A stretch of DNA of 64,000 nt from Andrena cerasifolii (lineage: Eukaryota; Arthropoda; Insecta; Hymenoptera; Andrenidae). A program made the translations under genes and the position numbers. Numbering within the stretch: the first letter of the stretch is position 1; every line of letters begins with the position of its first letter. Below are positions 54,866 to 64,000 of the stretch, piece after piece. The DNA lies in NCBI RefSeq assembly GCF_050908995.1, contig NW_027485003.1:1-64000 (forward strand). The letters are read 5' to 3'. Below the pieces are notes generated by a model. It saw only the letters and a list, made by a program, of their open reading frames with translations, did no database searches and was not told the origin of the DNA.

Positions 54866-55678
54866 TTTTTAAATTTCTTTATTTTTTTTTAAATTTTAAA
54901 ATTTTTTTTAATTTTCTTATAATTTCTTTAAAATTTTTTAAAATTTTTTTTAAAAAAATTGTTTTAATTTTTTAACAAATTTTTTTAAAATTTTTTTTAT
55001 TTCTTATAAAAATTTTTTTTCTTTTTTTTAAAAAAAATTTCTATATTTTTTATTTTTTTTCATTTTTTTAAAAATTTTTTTAAAATTTTTTTAAAAATTT
55101 TGTTTATTTTTTTAAAATTTTTATTTGTTTATTTTTGTTTATTTTTTATTTTTCTTTTAATTTTTTGTATATTTTTTTTATTAAAAAATTTTTTTTTGTA
55201 TTTTAAATTTTTTTATATTTTTTTTTAAATTAAAAAAAAATTAAAATTTTTTTTTAATTTTTCACCTCTTTAATTTTTAATTTTTTTTAATTTTCTTTAC
55301 TTTTATTTTTTTTTAAATTTAAAATTTTTTTATTTTTTTTTAAATTATAATTTTTTATTTAAAAAAATGTTTTTTTAATTTTTATTTTTCTTTTATTTTA
55401 ATTTTTTTAATTTTTTCAAATTTTTAAATTTTTTTTTAATTTTCTTATAATTTTTTTTTTAAATTTTAATTTTTTTTTTAAATTTTTTTTAAAAAAATTG
55501 TTTAAATTTTTTAACAAAATTTGTTTAAAATTTTTTTTATTTTTTTTAATTTTTTTTTTAATTTTTTTCTATATTTTTTAATTTTTTTCGTTTTTTTTAA
55601 AAAAATTGTTTAAATTTTTTAACAAAATTTGTTTAAAATTTTTTTTATTTTTTTTAATTTTTTTTTAATTTTTTTCTA
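54866..55678. repeat. T-rich low-complexity satellite array
   Basis: Reverse-complement character of the array left of copia: TTTGTTTTAATTTTTTAACAAA, AATTTTCTTATAATTT and TTTTTCTATATTTTTTAA. The rare phrase TTTTCACCTCTTTAATTTTTAA (~55259) corresponds to AATTAAAGTGGAGAAAAATT on the left, in inverse orientation. No genes. Confidence 0.92.
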
Positions 55679-56117
55679 CAGGGTGTCCCACTAAGGAGTG
55701 GACAGCGCGATATCTCTTAAAGTATTGTCGATAAAAATATAAAAAAAATATGGAATTGCATGGTTCGAGGGGGCCCATTTATTAGCGCGAACGAATTTTG
55801 TTTTCGATTATTATTTTAAAAGATACGATGGTCAAGTTCGGTTTTTCAAATGGAACTATTTTTTTTGAAGACCTGAGTTGATAGTGCGTTCCAAGACAAA
55901 TTCAATAAGCTTTAATGTATACACTTTATTTCCACTGGTTTTTAAGATATTGCGCTTGCAAATTTACTGATTTTCACTGGAAGAAAACCCTCTGGAATAG
56001 GAAGGACCGGGGTCGGTCTTACTGGCGCTACGGGTGGCATTGCCTGTTGAAACTGATACCTACCTGCCAAAGGTCTACGACAGGGTTCGCAGGCCCAAAA
56101 GCTGGACAATTCTTTTC
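55679..56117 (+). repeat. Left arm of fold-back element
   Basis: Pairs with 56306-56744 with scattered mismatches (for example GTTCGAGGGGG against GTTCGTGGGGG), so the insertion is older than the copia and Polinton copies. Confidence 0.9.
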
Positions 56118-56305
56118 CGTCAGAAATGCTACTTAGGTAGGTACATCTGCGGTGTCGAGAAGCGCATCGTTACTTTTATTTCGCACTTGCTTCTACGCTC
56201 GGATGGCCGGTTCCTTTGGGAGGGATGCAAGTTGGATTGGTTAGGTTATGAGGTGTGGAAGTTGCTAGACTAAATTACAACCATAGGGAGCAGATTGTGT
56301 CAAAA

Positions 56306-56744
56306 GAAAAGAATTGTCCAGCCTTTGGGCCTGCCATTTCTGGCGTAGACCTTTGGCAGGTAAGTATCCATTTCAACAGGCAGTGCCACCCGTGGCGGCA
56401 GTAAGACCGCCCCCGGTTTTTGCCATTCCAGAGGGGTTTCTTGCAGTGAAAATCAGTAAATTTGCAAGCGCAATATCTTAAAAACCAGTGGAAATAAAGT
56501 GTATACATTAAAGCTTATTGAATTTGTCTTGGAACGCACTATCAACTCAGGTCTTCAAAAAAAATAGTTCCATTTGAAAAACCGAACTTGACCATCGTAT
56601 CTTTTAAAATAATAATCGAAAACAAAATTCGTTCGCGCTAATAAATGGGCCCCCACGAACCATGCAATTCCCTATTTTTTTTATATTTTTATCGACAATA
56701 CTTTAAGAGATATCGCGCTGTCCACTCCTTAGTGGGACACCCTG
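56306..56744 (-). repeat. Right arm of fold-back element
   Basis: Inverted copy of 55679-56117. The 188 bp between the arms shows no gene. Confidence 0.9.
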
Positions 56745-59700
56745 TATATTTTTTAATTTTTTTCGTTTTTTTTTAAATTTTTTCATTATGTTAAATTTTT
56801 TTTTAATTTTTTTAAAAATTTTGTTTATTTTTTTTAATTTTTTACAAAAAATCTTTAATTTTTTAACAATTTTTTTTAAATTTTTTATTTATGTCTTTAA
56901 AATTTTGTTCTTATTTTTTTTTAAATTTTTTTTTAAATTTTTTGTTTTTTTTTTTAATTTTTTTAAAATTTTTTCTTATTTTTTTTAAAATTTTTTTATT
57001 TTTTTTAAATTTAAATTTTTTTTTTAATTTTCTTATAATTTTTTCAAAATTTTTTAATTTTTATAAAAAAAATTGTTTTAATTTTTTAACAAATTTTTTT
57101 AAAATTATTTTTATTTTCTTTAAATTTTTTTTATTTTTTTTTAAAAAAAATTTCTATATTTTTTAACTTTTTCATTTTTTAAAAATTTTTTTTTTAATTT
57201 TTTTAAATTTTTTTTAAATTTTTAAAATTTTTTTTTAATTTTTTTTTAATTTTTTTTAAAAAATTTGTTTTAGTTTTTTAACAAATTTTTTTAAAATTTT
57301 TTTTATTTTTTCTTAATTTAAATTTTTTTAATTTTCTTATAATTTTTTTATTTTTTAAAATTTTTTTAAATTTTTTTCTTATTTTTTTTAAATTTCTTTA
57401 TTTTTTTTTAAATTTTAAATTTTTTTTTTAATTTTCTTATAATTTTTTTAAAATTTTTTTAATTTTTTTTTTAAAAAAATTGTTTTAATTTTTTAACAAA
57501 TTTTTTAAAAAATTTTTTTATTTCTCATAAAAATTTTTTTTATTTTTTTTAAAAAAAAATTTCTATATTTTTTAATTTTTTTTTCATTTTTTTTAAAATT
57601 ATTTTTTATTTTCTTTAAATTTTTTTATTTTTTTTAAAAAAAAATTTCTATACTTTTTAACTTTTTAATTTTTTAAAAAATTTTTTTTTTTAAATTTTTT
57701 AAAATTTTTTTTAAATTTTTTAAAATTTTTTTTAAATTTTTTAAAATTTTTTTTAAATTTTTTAAAATTTTTTTTAAATTTTTTAAAATTTGTTTTAAAT
57801 TTTTTAAAATTTTTTTTAAAAAATTTGTTTTAATTTTTTAACAAAATTTTTTTATTTTTTTTAAATTTTCTTATAATTTTTTTTTTAAATTTTAAAATTT
57901 TTTTTTAAATTTTTTTTTAAAAAATTTGTTTAAATTTTTTAACAAAAATTTTTTTTTTTTTTTAAAAAAATTTTAAATTTTTTTCTATATTCTTTAACTT
58001 TTTTCATTTTTTTTAAAAATTTTTTCATTTTGTTAAATTTTTTTTTAAATTTTTTTAAAAATTTTCTTTATTTTTTTTAATTTTTTACAAAAAATCTTTA
58101 ATTTTTTAACAATTTTTTAAAAAAATTTTATTTATGTCTTTAAAATTTTGTACTTATTTTTTTAAAATTTTTTTAATTTTTTAAAGAAAATTTGTTTTAA
58201 TTTGTTAACAAATTTTTTTAAAATTATTTTTTATTTTTTTAAAATTTTTTTTTATTTTTTTTAAAAAAAAATTTCTATATTTTTTAACTTTTTCATTTTT
58301 TTAAAATTTTTTTATTTTTTTTAAATTTTTTTTATTTTTTTTAAAAAAAATTTTCTATATTTTTTAACTTTTTCATTTTTTTTATTTATTTTTTAAAATT
58401 TTTTTAAAATTTGTTTAATTTTTTTAAAAAAATTTTTCTTATTTTTTTTAGAATTTTTTTATTTTTTTTAAATTTTAAAAATTTTTTTAATTTTCTTATA
58501 ATTTTTTTAATATTTAAAATTTTTTTTTAAAAATTTTGTTTTAATTTTTTAACAAATTTTTTTAAAATTTTTTTTATTTTGTTTTTATTTTTTTTTTATT
58601 TTTAAAAAAAATTTCTATATTTTTTAACTTTTTCATTTTTAAAAATTTTTTCATTTTGTTAAATTTTTTTTAAAATTTTTTTAAAAATTTTGTTTATTTT
58701 TTTTTAATTTTTTACAAAAAATCTTTAATTTTTTAACAATTTTTTTAAAAATTTTTTATTTATGTCTTTAAAATTTTGTACTTATTTTTTTTAAATTTTT
58801 TTAATTTTTAAAAAAAAAATTGTTTTAATTTGTTAACAAATTTTTTTAAAATTATTTTTTATTTTTTTTTAAATTTTTTTATTTTTTTTAAATTTTTTTA
58901 TTTTTTTTAAATTTTTTCTTTTTTTTAAATTTTAAAAATTTTTTTTTAAATTTTTAAAATTTTTTTTTAAATTTTTTAAAATTTTTTTTTTAAATTTGTT
59001 TTAATTTTTTAACAATTTCTTTTAAAAAAATATAATTTATGTTTTTGTATTTTTTCTACATTTTTTATTTTTTTTTTCATTTTTAATTTTTTTTTTAATT
59101 TTAAAATTTTTTTAAAATTTTTTTTTTAATTTTCTTATAATTTTTTTATTTTTTAAAATTTTTTTAAAATTTTTTTAAATTTTTTTAAAAAAAATTGTTT
59201 TAATTTTTTAACAAAATTTTTTAAAAATTTTTTTATTTCTTATAAAAAAATTTTGTATTTTTTTTAAAAAAAATTTTCTATATTTTTTAATTTTTTTTTT
59301 CATTTTTTTTAAAATTTTTTTAAAATTTTTATTTGTTTATTTTTGTTTATTTTTTATTTTTCTTTTAATTTTTTGTTAATTTTTTTTTATTAAAAAAATT
59401 TTTTTTTGTATTTTAAATTTTTTTATATTTTTTTTAAATTAAAAAAAAAATTTAAATTTTTTTTTAATTTTTCACCTCTTTAATTTTTAATTTTTTTTAA
59501 TTTTCTTAACTTTTATTTTTTTTAAATTTAAATTTTTTTTATTTTTTTTTTAAATTATAATTTTTTATTTCAAAAAATGTGTTTTTAATTTTAATTTTTC
59601 TTTTATTTTAATTTTTTTAATTTTTTCAAATTTTTAAAATTTTTTTTAATTTTCTTATAATTTTTTTTTTTAAATTTTAAAATTTTTTTAAATTTTTTTT

Positions 59701-62700
59701 TTTAAAAAATTTGTTTAAATTTTTTAACAAAATTTTTTTTATTTTTTTTTAAATTTGTTTTTTAATTTTTTTCTATATTTTTTAATTTTTTTCATTTTTT
59801 TTAAAAATTTTTTCATTGTGTTAAATTTTTTTTTAAATTTTTTTAAAAATTTTGTTTATTTTTTTTAATTTTTTACAAAAAATCTTTAATTTTTTAACAA
59901 TTTTTTAAAAAAAATTTATTTATGTCTTTAAAATTTTGTTCTTATTTTTTTTAAAATTTCTTTAATTTTTAAAAAAAATTTGTTTTAATTTGTTAACAAA
60001 TTTTTTTAAAATTATTTTTTCATTTTTTTTAAATTTTTTTAAATTTTTTTTAAAAATTTTGTTTATTTTTTTTAAATTTTTATTTGTTTATTTTTGTTTA
60101 TACTTTATTTTTCTTTTAATTTTTTGTATATTTTTTTTTTAAAAATTTTTTTTTTGTATTTTAGTTTTTTTTTATATTTTTTTTAAATTAAGAAAAAAAT
60201 TTTAAATTTTTTTTTAATTTTTCACCTCTTTAATTTTTTATTTTTTTTAATTGTCTTAACTTCTTTTTTTTTTAAATTTAAAATTTTTTTTTATTTTTTT
60301 TTAAATTATAATTTTTTATTTAAAAAAATGTTTTTTTAATTTTTATTTTTCTTTTATTTTAATTTTTTTAAATTTTTAAATTTTTTTTTTAATTTTCTTA
60401 TAATTTTTTTTTTAAATTTTTAAATTTTTTTTAAAATTTTTTGTTTTTTTTTAAATTTTTTTTAAATTTTTTCTTATTTTTTTTTAATTTTTTAAATTTT
60501 TTAAATTTTTTTTTTAAATTTTTTGTTTTTTTTTAATTTTTTATTTTTTTAAATTTTTTTAAAATTTTTTCTTATTTTTTTTAAATTTTTTTTATTTTAT
60601 TTAAGTTTTTAAATTTTTTTTTAATTTTCTTATAATTTTTTTAATTTTTTTAAAAAAATTTGTTTTAATTTTTTAACAAATTTTTTTAAAATTATTTTTT
60701 ATTTTTTTTTAAATTTTTTTTTATTTTTTTAAAAAAAAAATTTCCTATATTTTTTAACTTTTTCATTTTTTTTAAATTTTTTTCATTTTTTTTAAATTTT
60801 TTTTAAAATTTTTTTATTTAATTTTTTTTTGTATATTTTTTAATTTTTTTAATTTTAAAAATTTTTTTCATTTTGTTAAATTTTTTTAAAATTTTTTTTA
60901 AAAATTTTGTTTATTTTTTTTAATTTTTTACAAAAAATCTTTAATTTTTTATATATTTTTTTAAATTTTTAAAAAAATTTTAAATTTTTAAAAAAATTTT
61001 AAATTTTTTTTTAAAAAAATTTGTTTTAATTTTTTAACAATTTTTTTTTTAATTTTTTTATTTGTGTTCTTAAACTTTTTTATTTTTTTTAAATTTTTAA
61101 AATTGTTTTTCAATTTTTTTTAAAAAAATTTGTTTAAATTTTTTAACAAAATTTTTTTTATTTTTTTTTAAATTTGTTTTTTAATTTTTTTCTATATTTT
61201 TTAATTTTTTTCATTTTTTTTTTAAATTTTTTCATTGTGTTAAATTTTTTCAAAAATTTTGTTTATTTTTTTTAATTTTTTACAAAAAATCTTTAATTTT
61301 TTAACAATTTTTTAAAAAAATTTTATTTATGTCTTTAAAATTTTGTTCTTATTTTTTTAAAAATTTCTTTAATTTTTTAAATTTTTTTTTAAATTTTTTG
61401 TTTTTTTTAATTTTTTTAAAATTTTTTCTTATTTTTTTTTAAATTTTTTTATTTTTTTTTAAATTTTAAAATTTTTTTTAATTTTCTTATAATTTTTTTA
61501 TTTTTTAAAATTTTTTTAAAATTTTTTAAAATATTTTTTAAAAAAATTTGTTTTAATTTTTTAACAAAATTTAAAAATTTTTTTTTTTAAATTATAATTT
61601 TTTATTTCAAAAAATGTTTTTTTAATTTTTATTTTTCTTTTATTTTAATTTTTTTAAATTTTTTAAAATTTTTATATTTTTTTTTAATTTTCTTATAATT
61701 TTTTTTTTAAAATTTTAAATTTTTTTTTAATTTTTATTTAAATTTGTTTAAATTTTTTAACAAAATTTTTTTTATTTTTTTTTTAAATTTTTTTTTAATT
61801 TTTTTCTATATTTTTTAATTTTTTTTTAAATTTTTTTTTTTTTTTTAATTTTTTTTTTTAATTTTTTACAAAAAATCTTTAATTTTTTAACAATTGTTTT
61901 TAAATTTTTTATTTATGTCTTTAAAATTTTGTTCTTATTTTTTTTTAAATTTTTTAAATTTTTTTAAAAAAATTTGTTTTAATTTGTTAACAAATTTTTT
62001 AAAAATTATTTTTAATTTTTTTAAAATTTTTTTTATTTTTTTTTAAAAAAAATTTTCTATATTTTTTAACTTTTTCATTTTTTTTAAATTTTTTATTTTT
62101 TTAAATTTTTAAATTTTTTTTAAATTTTTAAAATTTTCTTTAAAATTTTTAAAATTTTTTTTAAATTTTTTTAAAATTTTTTTTAAAAAATTGTTTTAAT
62201 TTTTTAACAATTTTTTTAAATTTTTTATTTATGTCTTTAAAATTTTGTTCTTATTTTTTTTAAATTTTTTTTTAAATTTTTTGTTTTTTTTTAAATTTTT
62301 TTAAAATTTTTTCTTATTTTTTTTAAATTTTTTTATTTTTTTTAAATTTAAAAATTTTTTTTAATTTTCTTATAATTTTTTAAAATTTTTTTAATTTTTT
62401 TAAAAAAAATTGTTTTAATTTTTTAACAAATTCTTTCAAATTATTTTTTAATTTCTTTAAATTTTTTTTATTTTTTTTTTTAAAAAAATTTCTATATTTT
62501 TTAACTATTTCATTTTTTTTAAATTTTTTTTTTAAATTTTTAAAAATTTTTTTTAATTTTTTAAAATTTTTTTTAAAATTTTTTTAAAATTTTTTTAAAA
62601 AATTTGTTTTAATTTTTTAACAAATTTTTTTTTAAATTTTTTTTATTTTTTTTTAATTTAAATTTTTTTAATTTTCTTATAATTTTTTTATTTTTTTTAA

Positions 62701-64000
62701 ATTTTTTAAAATTTTTTTCTTATTTTTTTTAAATTTCTTTATTTTTTTTTAAATTTTAAAATTTTTTTTAATTTCCTTATAATTTTTTTAAAATTTTTTA
62801 AATTTTTTTTTAAAAAAATTGTTATAATTTTTTAACAAATTTTTTTAAAATTGTTTTAATTTTTTAACAAATTTTTTTAAAATTTTTTTTATTTCTCATA
62901 AAAATTTTTTTATTTTTTTTAAAAAAAAATTTCTATATTTTTTAACTTTTTCATTTTTTTTATTTTTTTTAAATTTTTTTAAATTTTTTTTTTAAAAATT
63001 TGTTTTAATTTTTTAACAAAATTTTTTTTATTTTTTTTTAATTTAAATTTTTTTAATTTTCTTATAATTTTTTTATTTTTTAAAAATTTTTTAAAATTTT
63101 TTTTTAAAAAATTTGTTTTAATTTTTTAACAAAATTTTTTTAAAATTTTTTTTATTTTTTCAATTTTTTTTTTAATTTTTTTCTATATTTTTTAATTTTG
63201 TAACAATTTTTTTTTAAATTTTTTTATTTATGTTTTTAAAATTTTTTTCTTATTTTTTTAAATTTTTTTTTAATTTTTTAAATTTTTTTTAAAATTTTTT
63301 TGTTTTTTTTTAATTTTTTATTTTTTTTATTTATTTTTTAAAATTTTTTAAAAATTTGTTTAATTTTTTTAAAAAATTTTTTCTTATTTTTTTAGAATTT
63401 TTTTATTTTTTTCAAATTTTAAAATTTTTTTTAATTTTCTTATAATTTTTTTAATTTTTAAATTTTTTTTTAAAAAATTTTGTTTTAATTTTTTAACAAA
63501 TTTTTTTAAAATTTTTTTTATTTTGTTTTTAATTTTTTTTATTTTTAAAAAAAAATTTCTATATTTTTTAACTTTTTCATTTTTAAAAATTTTTTCATTT
63601 TCTTTAAATTTTTTTTATTTTTTTTAAAAAAAATTTTCTATATTTTTTAACTTTTTAATTTTTTTTTTTTTATTTTTTTTAAATTTTTTTAAATTTTTTT
63701 TAAAAAATTTGTTTTAATTTTTTAACAAAATTTTTTAAAATTTTTTTTTATTTTTTCAATTTTTATTTTAATTTTTTTCTATATTTTTTAGTTTTGTAAC
63801 AATTTTTTTTTAAATTTTTTTATTTATGTTTTTAAATTTTTTTTCTTATTTTTTAAAATTTTTTTTTTAATTTTTTAAATTTTTTTTAATTTTTTTGATT
63901 TTTTTTAATTTTTTATTTTTTTTATTTATTTTTTTAAATTTTTTTAAAATTTGTTTAATTTTTTTAAAAAATTTTTTCTTATATTTTTTTAGAATTTTTT
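56745..64000. repeat. T-rich low-complexity satellite array (continued to window end)
   Basis: Same phrases as 54866-55678. CACCTCTTTAATTTTT returns near 59470 and 60223. ATTTTTTACAAAAAATCTTTAATTTTTTAAC returns near 56838, 58083, 58707, 59869, 60923, 61275 and 61861 (shown here as one composite description of shorter matches). Mixed periods of roughly 0.4-1.2 kb. Phe/Leu/Ile/Lys/Asn-only open frames are composition artefacts. No genes. Confidence 0.92.

Larger units (their letters stand above)
55679..56744. mobile_element. Fold-back (non-autonomous) DNA element, TA target
   Basis: Starts CAGGGTGTCCCACTAAGG and ends CCTTAGTGGGACACCCTG, flanked by TA on both sides (55677-55678, 56745-56746). 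Inverted repeats of ~439 bp (55679-56117 and 56306-56744) surround a 188 bp unique centre. Deletion of the element with one TA restores TTTTTCTATATTTTTTAATT, a phrase found elsewhere in the array. The TA duplication suggests mobilisation by a Tc1/mariner-like transposase. No transposase is encoded; the ~70-codon frames in the arms mirror one another and follow from the inverted repeat. Confidence 0.92.

Noticed and set aside
55915..56508. Mirror-image ~70 codon frames in the fold-back element
   Set aside because: They are the same sequence in the two inverted arms and do not resemble a transposase.
56788..57166. Phe/Leu/Ile/Lys-rich frames in the T-rich array
   Set aside because: Pure composition effect of TTT/TTA codons.

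Overview
The window is eukaryotic and consists almost entirely of repeats and mobile DNA; I see no ordinary host gene. The evidence is spliceosomal introns, a multi-kilobase satellite, and Polinton/Maverick, copia, LTR and TA-inserting elements. The element types suit an insect, with Hymenoptera a reasonable but unproven guess. Heterochromatin (pericentromeric or similar) is the likely setting.

Layout. (1) 1-22599: tandem satellite with a ~279 bp monomer (about 81 copies) and nested higher-order repeats of about 4181, 1672 and 836 bp. (2) 22600-39008: one Polinton/Maverick of 16.4 kb with ~0.88-0.90 kb terminal inverted repeats (TIRs). It carries protein-primed DNA polymerase B (one intron), a chromodomain integrase, a packaging ATPase, an adenain-like protease, a phospholipase A2-like minor virion protein, minor and major capsid proteins, and six proteins of less certain role. 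Nearly all reading frames are open and the TIRs are almost identical, so the insertion is young. (3) 39009-41268: 3' part of a copia retrotransposon, decayed. (4) 41269-50423: A-rich/T-poor, extremely low-GC repeat array, interrupted at 47415-48680 by a solo LTR with a 4 bp target duplication. (5) 50424-54865: complete copia element with identical 210 bp LTRs. Its gag-pol frame is interrupted by one in-frame TGA followed by CTA. (6) 54866-64000: the same kind of array in the opposite strand orientation (T-rich), interrupted at 55679-56744 by a fold-back element flanked by TA.

How the parts work together. The Polinton encodes a replication set (PolB, integrase) and a virion set (ATPase, protease, MCP, mCP, PLA2-like protein), divided into a leftward block (29.8-32.2 kb) and a rightward block (32.3-36.5 kb) that diverge from a shared TATA-containing intergenic region. 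Each TIR carries a tRNA-like Pol III unit and a 52 bp palindrome close to the terminus.

Most striking observation. The solo LTR (48110-48591) holds ten tandem two-stem hairpins. Both stems change sequence from module to module while base pairing is kept, with constant CTC, TTCGC and TTCGT linking segments. I know of no described element that matches it. Second-tier observations are the TGA-CTA readthrough-like stop in copia, the Polinton and copia flanks that do not match, the Pol III unit in the TIRs, and an A11 run that extends the PLA2-like frame into the protease gene.

Limits: identifications rest on reading motifs by eye. Percent identities were not computed, and gene starts were chosen as the first ATG in frame.
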